From the NCBI GenBank assembly GCA_013399695.1, contig VXAU01004951.1, forward strand, positions 2,002,157 to 2,066,156: a stretch of 64,000 nt of DNA. Direction: 5' to 3'. The stretch's first letter is position 1. Each line of letters begins with the position of its first letter. This DNA comes from Formicarius rufipectus (lineage: Eukaryota > Chordata > Aves > Passeriformes > Formicariidae). Made by a program: the position numbers and the translations under genes. Below, piece by piece: positions 48,201 to 60,000 of this stretch. The notes under the pieces were generated by a model. The model was not told where the DNA came from, ran no database searches, and saw nothing but the letters and a program-made list of their open reading frames with translations.

Positions 48201-51200
48201 TTGTTTTGTTTTGGTTTTTTTGAGGTGGTCAAGCAAATCTCAAAATCAGAAACTAAGGTAAAGCCAATGTGGGATTTCTTTAGAAGTTGAATCTACCTAT
48301 TAAGGTCCCTAATTTCAGAGGAACAGTCTTCAGTTTGCACATCTTGTAGCTCACCTAACTGTGCAGAAAAGGTCAATGGGTTTGGTTTGGCTTTTCTTTC
48401 CCTTTGCCTACTTTTTTTTTAGGATGAAACAAAGGAGCACCACCAATATCAGAGAACTGGAGAGAAAAGCACAGTTCTCTTCTGCATTCTGGAAGCCAAT
48501 TCCCATTTCTCTCTCGCATTCATTCAGGGTCAGAGGGTCTAATGGAAGACTGTCTCGTTCAATACCTGACTTCTGAAATGTAGTGGCTGGGCACAGCAGA
48601 GAACACCCTAAAGACACAGCTCACCTCAGCAAGTTTCTGTGCCCGTGTGTGGGAATGCTGCTATCAAAACCATTTAAATTTCTCAGGATTATTTCTTAAA
48701 CAACTCTCACAGATTGAATTCAGTATTTACACAAGTGCTTCTCTGTGCAGTGAGCTGCAGCCTTCCTAAGCAACAACACTGCAGGGCTGACCCACTGCCG
48801 TAGAAGCTAAGCCTACTTGTGGCACAGTATCCAGCCTGATTTGGGATGGGTGTTTTTGAATGGGTCTTAAAAACCTCCAAGGATGGATTCTGCACAGACT
48901 TACCAAGCAACTGCCTCTATCGTCCCACTGTCATTGTGGCCAGAAAAGTTACCTTCATAAACAGTTTGCACCTTCCTTCCAGCTCACTCCTATTGCCTCT
49001 TGTCCTCCTGCCACACGCTGCTGTGAAAAACCTGGCTACATCATCTTAGTATCCTGCCTCCAATTTTCTCCATAATCTCCCACTAGGCACTAGAGGGCTG
49101 TTAGCCTCTCACCCCTCAAAGCCATCTCTTTGCCAGACTGAACAAGTACTGTTCCCTTAGCTAGTCTTCACATGCCAAGTGCTGCTCCAGCCCGTAGGGA
49201 CTGTTTTGGTGGACTCCACTGGACTCACTTCCATTTATCAGTGTTTTTCCTGTACTAGGGTCTCAAAGCCAGATGTAGTATTCCAGGTGTTGTTTAAATG
49301 TAATCAGATAGACCTGGAACTAGTGCCAGTTTCTGATAGCTTCACAGGATCCAGCTGAAATAGCACAATTGACGGGGTTGAAGGCTAAAATCCAGTCATT
49401 CTCCCAAACGTAGATTTTCCTCCCTCTTTCTAAACTGTCCCCCTTCTCCACTCAGCACAGCACTGGGTTTGTTTGCAAGTGGAGGCCAGGACTGCCTCCT
49501 TGTTCATCTTCTGCAGGGAGTGGGGGCTGAGACAGACCACCTTGCTCGGAGTCAGGCAGTCATCCCCATGGAGAGCAGGGCCACAGGGTGCTTGGAGGAT
49601 ATCATGGTCAGCTGAAAAGGTTATCGTCAAGAATTTGATTGTTGGTCCAAAAACCACTTTTCTCTGTCACAAAGACTGGCTGTGGCTGAGCTTTCACAAC
49701 TAAACACATTGCATTAAAAATTCAAAACAACCAGAACAGCAGCTTGACATGGTAGCAACCCAAGCCCCTTTATCTGAATGGCCTGTTGAGTTCTCACTGA
49801 GATCTAATAATCAAAATCTGAGAAAAGAATTCAAATAAGGTTTTAGAGAAGCCTCGATCTCAGGTCTCTGTTTCATACATAAATGCATAAAATTTGCTGT
49901 GCTTTTCCAGCTCACTGCTTGCAAGAGCACTCTGTCAACTAAGCTGAGAAACACTTTTCAGCCCTTAGATTTTCTCAGATAACCCTTAATCAAGGGATAT
50001 ATACAGTGATATAAAATTTAAATCAATTTATCATGCTAGCCCTTGAGGGAATAGATAGGCCCTGTTTCTTCACCCTGCCTCCCTCTGCAAGAGCAAGTAA
50101 AGGACTGAAATAAGGGGAGGCTCATTTTCCATTACCTGCTGCTGTGTTATCTTGAACACAACATGGGTACCTTGGTTTCCCTTTTGCACATCACCATGAA
50201 CTTATATAGCTGTCGAGATACTTGGAGGAGAGCACCCCCTTGCACATAACTTATGAGGACTTGGTGCAGAACAAGGCTGACAGTTTTGTGTTTGTTGGTG
50301 CAGGTGACTGGAGGAGTCTGGACATTCAGCCGTATCTGTTGCGATATCGTCGTCACCATGGATGTCATGATGTGCACAGCCAGCATTTTAAACCTCTGTG
50401 CCATCAGCATTGACAGGTGAGAGACAACAGCATCCAGGGGGACAGTCTGGATATGGGGGTTGGCCCTGTGCCCTAGTGTGGCAGGGACAAGCAAGTGGGA
50501 TGTGTACAGACAGCATCAGTGTCTTCAGGACCATGGACCTCCCTGCGAGCTTGTCCCTGCCATTTCTGCTAATAATGTGGCTCTGCCCACCATGAGCTGG
50601 AACAGGTCTGCACTGGAGGGCAGAGAGACACAAGCAACAAAATATCCCCAGTAGGTAGTCAACCATATCCTTGTGCTTTTTGAAGGCAGGAACATCCTAA
50701 TTCCATTGAGTCTCAAAGAGGGTTTGTCCTTCCAGAGGTCTCACTCATGAAGTTTTAATAAACAAAATCCTGCCATGTACATAGGGAGAAGTAGATTATT
50801 GCTGTGTAATCTTCATCTTTGTTCTGGTTTTCTGCATCTTAAAACTGAGCCTATTTTAAGGAATGCTGAGGGCTGGGAGCCAAGACCTTGGCACACATGG
50901 TGCTGTTAAGACCAAGGAGTGGGAGAAGAAAAAAGTAGTGTGTGCTGTACCTTTGTAATATGTGATTCAAGGGTAATAATCTGAGGCAGCTCTCAATGCT
51001 GGGTTGGTCTGGTGTTCTTCCATGGGCATCTTTATCCCCATTCCATTTTGGCTCTGTCTGCAAGGAGTAGCCCCCAGGCTATCCTAAAGATGAGATTCCT
51101 GTGCCTTCCAGATCCTAACCTTGAGGAGCTGCATCCTCCAGAGCATCCCAGCAGCTGCCCACCTGCCCACTGGCAATCCCTTGTCAGTCAGGCCAGCACT

Positions 51201-54200
51201 AGACCAGGCAGCTGAGACAAAGAGTTTAGTAGGTTGTGGTTGCTCCAGAGAGTGATCTTTCTCAGCAGTGCACATAAAACTTCATCGGTTTGAGGGTTGT
51301 GGGTTTCTTGGGGTTTCTAGATCCATCTGCTATCCCAAACCTTGTAGCTTTACATGCTGTCAGTTCTGCAGAGCGTTTCTCTGCAGTGCTGCCAACTAAC
51401 TCTGATTTCCTCTGTTCCTTCCCCCAATGCCCCACTTACCATTTCTGCAAATTGCTGATCCCATCACCTGATGATCTCGTCTTTCCTCTTCCATTTCTTC
51501 ACCACACTCACCATCATTTTCCCTGTGTTGCTTTCATTTGTCTTCTGAAACCTGGTCCTTTTCCTCCCCCCATTCTTACCTCTCCACTTCCTGGAGCTGC
51601 TTTGGTCTGCAGATACACTGCAGTGGTGAAACCAGTTCAGTACCAGTATGGCACTGGGCAGAGCTCCTGCAGGAGGGTCTCTCTCATGATCGTGATAGTC
51701 TGGATGCTGGCGTTTGCAGTGTCATGCCCTCTCCTCTTTGGCTTCAATACTACAGGTGGGTGACATCCTGAACAACAGCACAGCACACAGGGAGGGGTTG
51801 GAAACACAGCTGCTCTATGTATGACCAGGTCGTTTAGTTTGGGTCCTGCAAACTTGCCAAGTTACAGGAAATGGTAAGGGACTGTGAAGGGTGAGAAAAA
51901 TCTCCATGTGCTCTTGTCCATAAATTTGCCATTTCCTAAGGCAGACACTGACTATTGCTCTGAGGGCAGACCTGCCTGCTCTAGTGCCAAATCAATGCCC
52001 ATCAAGGTGTCCAGGTCTACAGATGGCCACAAACAATCACTTGGAGCATTCAGAGCCAATCTCCAGATGTGCAGCACATAAAACACATCAGATTTAATGG
52101 CATCTTGCTAATATCAACGGGTCCAGACAAAGTTTTAAGTCTGATACAGGACACATCTCTAAACAGCAAGGACTGCATATTAGCACTTCTTATGAGAAAC
52201 CTCCTTCCCAACTGGTTGTCTGCTTCCTCAACTAATCCCTCGAGGAGAGCAAACAATCTAACATCCACCTTGGAAGCAGGCTGGTCTTTTTGCTTTCCCT
52301 CAGCTAGGACAATCCATTCTCCCTGGAGGCAGAAGAGCAGCAGAGCCTTCATTCCCACTGAGCCAAAGGCAGAAGTCCTCTGCTCCCCATCCATCCTCTC
52401 TGCAGTGCTTGAGGCAAGAAGGGGATGGGAGCAGGAAATGCTGCTGGCCCCCTCTGCCTGGTCCAAACAGATGGGGGTGAAAGCACATCTCTGCACCTAG
52501 ACAGCTAAGAGATTGCCAAAGGAATGGGAGAAAGCATGAAAAGAAATAGGATCCTATGAGAAAGGATGGGAATAGGCATGAGAGAAGAGAACAGAGTTGT
52601 TGGCCAGAAAAGCAGGCACATACATGCTGGCTAATGCTAGATGGCCCCATGTAGAGTTAATTTTAAGCATCAGTTAGGTGACTGGGTAAGACCCAGCATA
52701 ATCTGCACTCCTTAGACTGCCTTTATCCCACCTTTTAACTCACTTTGCCAACACATCAGAGCTTCCTTTTACTAAACCAAAGCAGCTCAGCTGCTTCTCT
52801 CTCTCTCTCTCTTCTGCTCCCCAGGGGATCCCAGTGTCTGTTCCATATCCAACCCTAGTTTCGTCATCTACTCCTCTTTGGTGTCCTTCTACCTCCCCTT
52901 CATGGTGACCCTGCTGCTCTATGTCCGGATTTACCTCGTGCTAAGACAAAGGCAAAAGAAGAGAACCCTCACCCGGCAGGGCAGCCACAGCGCCAGCACC
53001 AAACCGCACTATGCACACAAAGTAAGATCCACATGAACACACTGGGAGCTGTCAAAAAGGACAGGGAATCCATCATTCTCTTCTCCTCAAAGGGTCAAAG
53101 CACAGAACAGAAAGCATAAGGACATGACATGTTTTCATCCCATCCCTTGCTCATACAGGATGATATTTGGGGTGCAGAAGCTGCAGTTAAATCCTTTTCA
53201 GCCCTGTAGAAAGAAGATACTCCTGTGTATCTCAGCCCTTTAGAACAAGAATTAGAAAAGAGCACATCCTACTTCAGTATTTCCTCAGAGCAGGGCTTTC
53301 TCAGCCGTGCATAAGTCTGGTTAATTTCATTTATTGATTTAAATGTCTTCATTTATTGATTCTTGCTCTACTTTGCTCTTCATTTTCAGGACTTCACAAG
53401 TTTTAACCTACATTATTAAAACAAAAACCCTCTTCATCTGATAGACTTAAGAGGTCAAAATGCTTGTGGTGCATGGAGGATTTGTTTCACTAACCTTTCT
53501 ACATGAAATATCTGCAACCATGGGAACCAGCACAACAGTTTGAAAGGAATTGCCTGGTCACGCATATCCTCTCCTGTTACCCATTTTCACATAGTGAAGC
53601 TATACGAAAAGGGTGGGGATGTTGAGGGAAGCAGGGCCAACACAGAAATACAGATGAAAGGTTAGCAGAGCAGGTGTTTCCGCTCTTACTGTTCTTATGC
53701 TTCTCCTCAGGATGGAGGCAGAGAGTTGTCCAGAGGGTACAGTGCAAACCTAAGAGGCAAGTAGGGTTAAGGATGACTCCTACAACTTTCTTCATCATTC
53801 TTTGACCCAATGAACAGTTTGGATGGTTTCCAGTTCCTCTGTGGCATCCTCTTTTGCAGGAACTCACGGAAAGAAGAGCTTTGCCAAATAGATGCCAAGG
53901 CACCTTTCCCCCCTGTCTCCCACTCAAATGCACAGGCCAGGAGATGTCTACCAAAACAAAGTTGCTGACTGTTCTCAGCCTGCAGCGGTACCGAAGCTTC
54001 TGCCATGAGGCATCCCTCACCAAGACACCAGGGACTACACAAAACAGCAGGCTGGAAGAGAGGAGAGGGTGTACAAAGCCCAGAGTGGAGGTACAGAGGC
54101 TCAGCAATGGCAAAACCATCAGCTCTCTGAAGCTGGCACCCCAACAGTCCCGAGTGATCCAGCTTCGGGAGAGGAAGGCTACCCAGATGCTAGCGATTGT

Positions 54201-55237
54201 CCTGGGTGAGTGAGAGTCGCTCTGCCTAGTGGGTGCAAGTGGTGATGGTTTGGGACTTCCAGGAGCACAGAATCTCCTAAGGTAGTACTGAGATTTAACA
54301 AAATTAAGCCAGGCCCCGGCTTCAGCTGTCACTGCTCTGCAAACTCAGGAGAGACAGTGGTGGGACATTTAGGGATCTAGATAACGCTCCCAAATGCTGA
54401 AAGCCAAGTATGTTAGTGCTTTCTTTGCTGTGTTTTGTTAGCTTTGTGTTTTAAATCAGTGGCCAACGAGCCCTGCTAGAGGGAGCAACAGCTAACACCC
54501 TTGCTTTCCTTTTTACTTTATTTTACTGTTAGGAAGCTGGAACAATCCTAAGTCTCCCCCCATGCAGAAGCTCTTAGGTCCAGTTATAGAAGGGGAAAAT
54601 GAGGCAAGGAGCTGCAGAGGAACCAGTTCATACATCTGGATAGAGAAGCCAGGAAACTGGTGCCCCAGTCACTTGCTATGGTCACCAGATGCACTGTTAG
54701 CCCTCATTAACTCAGTAGTACCAGGGAAATAACTCAGTCCTAATTGTAACTCATTAAAGCAGCCAAGGCAGCAGTCTTTCCCTCAAAGTGGTGGCCACTT
54801 GCTTTTGTATGCCGCCAGACCACTTGTGAACCCCCATCCATCCACTCACAAAGCTGGTCCCAAGTAGCCCAAGCTTTTGCAAAGTCCCTCTGTGTCAGTA
54901 ATGAAGGTCACTTTCAGTGTTTGTGAAATATGCAGGGAAATATTAAGGGGGTGGAGGGAGAGGGCACAAGGGCAGGCCCCTTTCCAAGTAGTTGTTTCTC
55001 TAATGTCATAGATTCTTTTTTTTCCTCTCTCTAAACCCAGGCACATTCATAGTCTGCTGGCTGCCCTTCTTCCTTATTCACATCCTCAATGCCCACTGCC
55101 CATCCTGCCATGTGTCCCCAGGGCTTTACAGTGCCAGCACTTGGCTCGGCTACGTCAACAGTGCCCTCAACCCCATCATCTACACAACCTTCAACACTGA
55201 CTTCCGCAGAGCCTTCCTCAAGATCCTCTGCTGCTGA
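45016..55237 (+). CDS. DRD3: D3 dopamine receptor, six coding exons
   Basis: Joining 45016-45294, 50304-50416, 51613-51755, 52825-53021, 53860-54205 and 55041-55237 gives 1275 nt, 424 residues plus TGA. All introns are GT-AG and every phase matches. The product is a class A Gi/o-coupled aminergic receptor of the plasma membrane that binds dopamine and inhibits adenylyl cyclase. Visible landmarks are N-glycosylation sequons at N11, N21 and N22, N50 (1.50), D78 (2.50), the amine-binding D113 (3.32), DRY 130-132, disulfide cysteines C106 and C184, TM5 serines S195, S196 and S199, CWLP 365-368 with W366, H373, NPIIY 403-407, and a short tail ending in Cys-Cys. Human D3 is 400 residues; the extra length is mainly in the third intracellular loop, which is poorly conserved. 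'ICCD', 'TASILNLCAISIDRY' and 'GQSSCRRV' fit D3 better than D2. The receptor is complete, with no frameshift. Confidence 0.97.
45295..50303 (+). other. DRD3: DRD3 intron 1
   Basis: A 5009-bp GT-AG intron, the longest of the coding region. It contains an old minus-strand CR1 copy (48855-49310), a T/G-rich stretch near 48180-48220 and a 12-bp direct duplication 'ttaatggttctt' (47921-47932 and 47934-47945). The exon 2 acceptor has a GT-rich rather than CT-rich tract ('ttttgtgtttgttggtgcag'). Confidence 0.93.
48855..49310 (-). mobile_element. CR1 LINE, old diverged copy, antisense, in DRD3 intron 1
   Basis: 'aaacctccaaggatggattc', then 'attgcctcttgtcctcctgc', 'ccatctctttgccagactga', 'gactccactggactcacttcc' and 'agatgtagtattccaggtg' follow the CR1 3' region in reverse complement. 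It is diverged and has small deletions, so it is an old insertion. It lies antisense to the host gene, well away from splice sites. Confidence 0.75.
50304..50416 (+). CDS. DRD3: DRD3 coding exon 2 (TM3, DRY)
   Basis: 113 nt, residues 94-130 plus two bases of R131. It starts at 'cag|gtgactgg' and ends at 'gacag|gtgaga'. It encodes VTGGVW, then ICCD with C106 for the extracellular disulfide, the ligand-anchoring D113 in 'TMDVMMCTAS', and the D and R of the DRY motif at the 3' edge. The same boundary, splitting the Arg codon, is used in mammalian DRD3. Confidence 0.96.
50417..51612 (+). other. DRD3: DRD3 intron 2
   Basis: A 1196-bp GT-AG intron interrupting the DRY motif codon for Arg131 (phase 2). 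A long pyrimidine-rich stretch (51400-51610) precedes the acceptor 'ggtctgcag'. No repeat recognised. Confidence 0.93.
51613..51755 (+). CDS. DRD3: DRD3 coding exon 3 (ICL2, TM4)
   Basis: 143 nt: one base completing R131, residues 132-178, and the first base of G179. It encodes the Y of DRY, the second intracellular loop 'QYGTGQSSCRRV' and TM4 up to 'GFNTT'. The donor is 'tacag|gtgggt'. The frame continues with the first two bases of exon 4. Confidence 0.96.
51756..52824 (+). other. DRD3: DRD3 intron 3
   Basis: A 1069-bp GT-AG intron. No transposon recognised. A CT microsatellite forms the polypyrimidine tract at its 3' end. Confidence 0.93.
52793..52824 (+). promoter_or_regulatory. DRD3: CT microsatellite serving as the exon 4 polypyrimidine tract
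   Basis: About eight CT units at 52796-52812 followed by 'ttctgctccccag' make the acceptor of exon 4. Microsatellites change length easily, so the tract length, and possibly splicing strength, may vary between individuals. Confidence 0.8.
52825..53021 (+). CDS. DRD3: DRD3 coding exon 4 (ECL2 end, TM5, start of ICL3)
   Basis: 197 nt: two bases completing G179 and residues 180-244. It encodes C184, the disulfide partner of C106, and the TM5 block with catechol-contacting S195, S196 and S199 in 'IYSSLVSFYLPF'. The basic juxtamembrane start of ICL3, 'RQRQKKRTLTRQ', couples to G protein. The donor is 'cacaaa|gtaaga', phase 0. Confidence 0.96.
53022..53859 (+). other. DRD3: DRD3 intron 4
   Basis: An 838-bp GT-AG intron within ICL3 coding sequence, phase 0. 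Acceptor 'cctcttttgcag'. No repeat recognised. Confidence 0.92.
53860..54205 (+). CDS. DRD3: DRD3 coding exon 5 (ICL3, start of TM6)
   Basis: 346 nt: residues 245-359 and the first base of G360. Most of it encodes the third intracellular loop, which is cysteine-, serine- and basic-rich and only weakly like mammalian D3. Recognisable anchors are 'LSLQRYRSFC', 'VQRLSNGKTISSLKL' and the TM6 lead-in 'LRERKATQMLAIVL'. The donor is 'cctgg|gtgagt'. Long minus-strand frames opposite this exon are shadows. Confidence 0.94.
54206..55040 (+). other. DRD3: DRD3 intron 5
   Basis: An 835-bp GT-AG intron, phase 1, with a T/C-rich tract before 'ctaaacccag'. No repeat recognised. Confidence 0.92.
55041..55237 (+). 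CDS. DRD3: DRD3 coding exon 6 (TM6, TM7, C-terminus)
   Basis: 197 nt: two bases completing G360, residues 361-424 and TGA (55235-55237). It encodes CWLP (365-368), 'SALNPIIYTTF' with the NPxxY motif, helix 8 'DFRRAFLKIL' and the terminal Cys-Cys, a likely palmitoylation site by analogy with D2-like receptors. The very short tail is typical of D2-class receptors. Confidence 0.96.
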
Positions 55238-57025
55238 CTGCAGGACCAGCACCAGGCTGCAGCAGACTCCTGAGCCAGGGACAAGGCACAGGGCTCTTCC
55301 CTCCCTCTGCTTTACAAGGGGAGTGGTGTGCTCTCCTCAGCTGTGAGTGAGGGCAGTCAGTGTGACATGATCATTTTTGACATCCAGGCACCTTCTGCAC
55401 CAGAGTGACGAGCAGGAATGTGCCCCACCTGCACAGCTGGCTTCCCACAAAGAACCTCAGCACTCTGCTTAAGAGAGTACAAGTGCTTCCCATTTCTGGG
55501 GAGGGAGGGGAAGAAGACAAAGAGGCAAGCCAGTGAGTCCCTCGGTGTGGACAGCAGCACTGGAAGGCAGACCTGGGCATGCAGCAGTACATCAGCCACC
55601 ACAGTGCACTGGGAACTGCCAGGCTCACAGAGCACACAGGACCCAAATGGCATATCTCATCTCTGTTGCCTACGTGATGAAAATGCACTTGCCCTCCAAC
55701 AGCTGGGGCCTCAGCCTGCAGAAGGCACCCAGCACATGCACAACAATCCTACTAAGAGCGCAGAACATGACCTCTTCAATAAGGATCCTGATCCCTTTGA
55801 TCAGGAGCCAGGAGCAAAAACTGGACAAGGAAATTTGGAAAAGGAGCACTGATGGAGAAATGACAACATTTGTCTTGTTTCAATCAAAAGGTTTGCCTGT
55901 AAAACTGGGTCAGCCCAAGTGCTTGAGAAAATCACCCTAGTTGCAAATGAAATCTTCCCTTGTGCTGCCAGCTTGTATTTTATTGCTCCTTGCAATGTGG
56001 AGAGGTAGCTGCCATCCCACTGGCAGGTCAGACCACCTGAGAAGTGCAACATTATCCCAGTGTCCCCTCTCTTCCTGACACAAGGACCAAGGATAGATTG
56101 GCTGCTACATAACTACCACACACCCCAGTGGATCTACTGGGGCCACTAAGTGAACAAGGCCTATGACAGCTCCAGTTACCCCTGCACTAAATTCAAACCT
56201 GTTTTCTCAGCTGGTGTAGGTTGCATGTACCACCCCATCTTAAAACTTGTTGATGGTCTCTTTGGAACTAATCTTCACCTGTGCTCCTGTCCAGGAGCAC
56301 TGATAGATTAAGGGTTTGTACCATCTGACTGCTGCAATAACTCCTCTTACAGCCCACACCTGGGGAGAGCTGTTTCATAACACCCCTTCCAGTAAGAAAG
56401 GACATGTGCCTTGGGATCAGCCCCAGGACACTCCCTGACTCCCCTTGCTGATGCTCTTGTCATCACATATGGCATCTGTATATCCCAGCATCCAGGAGCT
56501 GGACAAATACAGCTCTGCCATGGTCTCCTTTTCCAACAGTATTTTACAAAGTCATCTCCAGTAGTTCCTGGCTGAAAACACCAAACAAGCCCTGTGTACC
56601 AGGTAAACTGGTCTCATGTCAGGGCACTCTAATGCTCCTCTCCTTGTATAGACAAACCTGGCATGGGACAGACAGCCTCAACACACCTCTCCCGTTGCTG
56701 TACTGGACCAAGGCTTCAGCTCTTACTCCCAAGGCTAGGCTTATCTGTGCTCTTAGCCATGCTCGTTTGACAGCTTTGGGCATAACTCTGTGCTGTCCCT
56801 GCCTATGTCAATGCCACAGCTGCTCCATCTGGGAAGGGCTTCCTCTCTTTCCTAATACAGAGCCAAAACCACTGTCCTCTGCCTCTGGAGCACAAAGTGC
56901 TTCTTCAGTTTGTCTGGGTTTTGGGAGGAGGACTTTGTGGACAGCATGTGCCATTCGCCTGGGAGGTGCCCTCCATCCTATGTTGTAACTGCTTTAATAC
57001 AATAAAAGACAAGTGTAACTGGAAG
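55238..57025 (+). other. DRD3: DRD3 3' UTR
   Basis: From the stop codon to just past the first canonical AATAAA on the + strand (57001). About 1.8 kb, with no other AATAAA upstream. Open frames inside it (for example 55418-55852) are chance frames in GC-moderate sequence. Confidence 0.65.
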
Positions 57026-57050
57026 TGTTGGTACCTTTGTGGTGAACATA
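57001..57050 (+). promoter_or_regulatory. DRD3: Poly(A) signal AATAAA and GU-rich element of DRD3
   Basis: AATAAA at 57001-57006 is followed by 'ggaagtgttggtacctttgt', a GU-rich downstream element at the expected distance. Likely cleavage near 57020-57030. Confidence 0.65.
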
Positions 57051-60000
57051 CCCTCTTCCATAAGCCTTTTCTCACCTGTAGCCCTCTTAACACTTTCCTT
57101 GTCAAAAGATATCATCTGCCTCAACACCCACAAGAGGCCTTTAATATTACTTGCACTTGTGACTAGGAGAGAGATCAAGGGCTGCTGTAAGCAATTCCAG
57201 CAGATGAGTTCTGAAAAGATGGTCAATTAATTTCTCAGCTATGCCAAGCAGGTGTGCAGTGGTGCTACTCAGTCTGCTCAAAGATGCTAGGCAGCACTGG
57301 AGGCACTCGGCACACAGGATGTTGGAGGTATCAGCTGAGTGAATCAACCTGTGGACAGATGGCCACTCAAGTAATTCTCATTTAGAAGCTTCATAACAGA
57401 GATCACCAGAGACCAGTTTCAGTTGTTTTATGTATCCAGTTGTCAGAAAGGAGGAAATGAAATATCTTTGGAAGGATGAGTAGGTTCATTTCAAACCCTG
57501 GTCCATCATCTCTCAGGGATCACGTTCAGTTTGATTTTACTTGAATTTGAACCTGTTCTTAAGGCAGTGATCCCCAAGATGATTCTGAGTAGAAGTAAGA
57601 ACAGGAGGTGTGGCAGAAGACTAAGCAGTACTTTTGTACCTACACAGATATGAAGGATATGGAAAGTCCTATATCTATACATATAGTCCTTCCTTTAATA
57701 ACTAAAGATGTGAAATATCATATCACAAAACTGACTGCAAACTTTTGAACTATAACCTGCCATGGACCAAAAAAAAAAAAAAAACCCCACAACAAACCCT
57801 TCACACAATTACAAAAATTCAACTCCAAAACAAAACAATCTCTCTTCTGCTCCCTCAAGTGCTGCTATAGGTGATCCCATAGAAAAGGTCAAGGAACAAA
57901 GCAAACAAAGGTGTGACCATGTTGACACCCCTCCACCCTCTCCAGCAAGCCAGAGGGACTGCTGAGGAACCCCCAAGACCTGTGTTTCACACATCCCCAT
58001 TCATATTTACAGTAGAATGATCTACATTCCCCTTTTACAGCTCCCCAATGCCTCCTCCTAACCTTAATTTTCTACAGCGTTTTCCTCTGCTGTTTTGTTT
58101 CCCCCAGCTCCATGCCTAGCTGGAAGAGGAGAGGTGAGCCGTGACTCCAGAATGCTGGAGAACCACAGGCATTCTGCAGGGTTTCATTTAAATGCTGATA
58201 TTCATATTAGAAGAGTCTTTGGGGAATGCAAAAACCTCTTCCCCTGCAGAGAGGAAGCTCAGAGACAGCCGAGGGCTGTAAATAACTCCTAATGTCAGGA
58301 GATCTGATCTGACAGCACAGCTGGGCAGATGTGCAGGTGCAGCAAGGGGTCCTGCAGTCTCTGCTCACCTTCACTCTGCTCCACCAGGCAGCTGGAATAG
58401 GATACCTCAGGTCCCCTGTGCTAGATGCCATTTGTAAACAAGCCAGCACAGAACAGCCAGGAAGCATCTCTGCTGTGGCTAAGAACAGTTAAGACCCTTT
58501 GGAGATGGAGAGCTGTCAAAATCCACTGGGAAGAGCAGCCCCCCCCCCACCCCATGCAAGGTACAAAGCAGCCAGCCGAGTACTGCCTGTCTAGACACAT
58601 TTACAGCACGCCTGAGAAATGGACTGAAAAACACCATTAATCCCCTGCATCCACTTTGTCCAAGCAGACAGTCCACAGTCTGTAGACTGTGTCCCAGTCC
58701 ACAGCACTACAGGCTCTGACTGAGCTGTGGGAGCCCAGACTAATGAGGCACCAAGCCCACATATCCCACAGTTTGCTTCTCCACATATACCTGGGGCTCC
58801 CCGGGGATGTATCACTGATAGGAGTACCACATACCAGGTGTGTTAAACCTTAAGTCTAGCCGCAAAAACACTGCTCACCCAAGTTACTAAAATGTTAAGT
58901 GGTACCAGGCACCAAACAGAAGCCATACAGAGCTAAAAACAACAGTTGTTTTACTGAGTTTTATATTATAAAAATATAAACAGAGAAGAAACCATAAAAC
59001 ACTCTACCTTGTCAGAGGCAGCAGCAGGCACCAGGTCACGCAGGAGACTTTAAGCAGAAGAACACAAAGGCCCACAAGGCAGAAGGTAAAACAACCTTCC
59101 CTAAGAGAAAACTGCCTACTGAGAAGACAAGTAATAATGGGGGCTTTCACCTGCTAGCAAGGTCCAATGCCCTGCAGATGACACTGCTCAGCTAATATGC
59201 TCTAGCATACCTTGCAGCAGCTGTTGGATATATTGTTTTAACAATCGCAGCTGCAGCCAGATACTAAAATCCACATTTGTCAGACTACAACAAGGGCAAA
59301 GCAAAGCCTTGCAGAAAATTTCGCTTCCCCAGGGGATCCTACCTAGACTCCTTAGGAGATGGGCAGGCCAGGTACTCAACTGGACCCTAAGTACCTGAGC
59401 TGTGGGGCTAAGCACAAGTAGCTTCCCCAATGAGGAGAGAGTGGGTACACCTGGAGTCTGCCTCTCTGAGGATGATCAGAGTGACCTGGGGTCCTCTCTT
59501 TCCAGCTGGGGCCAGCACAACCAGCTCAGATTAGCAGCTTCTCTGGAAGGGGCAGCTTTAAGCAAGTCAGAGCTTGGCTGAAGCTTCCTGCTATTACTGA
59601 TGTGATGTTTTCTGAAGAATTCCTAGTCAATGCCAGAATTTAAAGGAAGGATCAATAGTCTGCAGGCTGCAGATATGGTGACACTTAGAAAACTACAAAT
59701 AGGAGCTGTGGACAACCCAGAACACTTGGGTAGCAATCTGATTATTTTCAGTCAAGTGTATGATGTGATTCACAGTGATGACACACTCTGATAGCCTTTA
59801 ACCTGCAAAGACTCCTGGCTGTGAAGTGTCTCATCTCCCAGAAAGAATGGGCACATCGGTGCTTTCTCTGATCAAGTTCCCCAAATTAGCATTAGCCTTT
59901 GAGTGAATGACTGAAGTGACTTTTTCCTTATCTAATGGTAATAGTGAATTAACATAGTTGTCATCTCCTGGCAGTATTTTACCACCTGACCTGCTGCCTT

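Noticed and set aside
53577..54332. 251-codon minus-strand frame opposite DRD3 exon 5
   Set aside because: It is antisense to a real coding exon and runs on into intron sequence; a shadow frame.
55418..55852. 144-codon plus-strand frame after the DRD3 stop
   Set aside because: It lies in the DRD3 3' UTR and overlaps another frame of similar size. No domain or splice signals support it.
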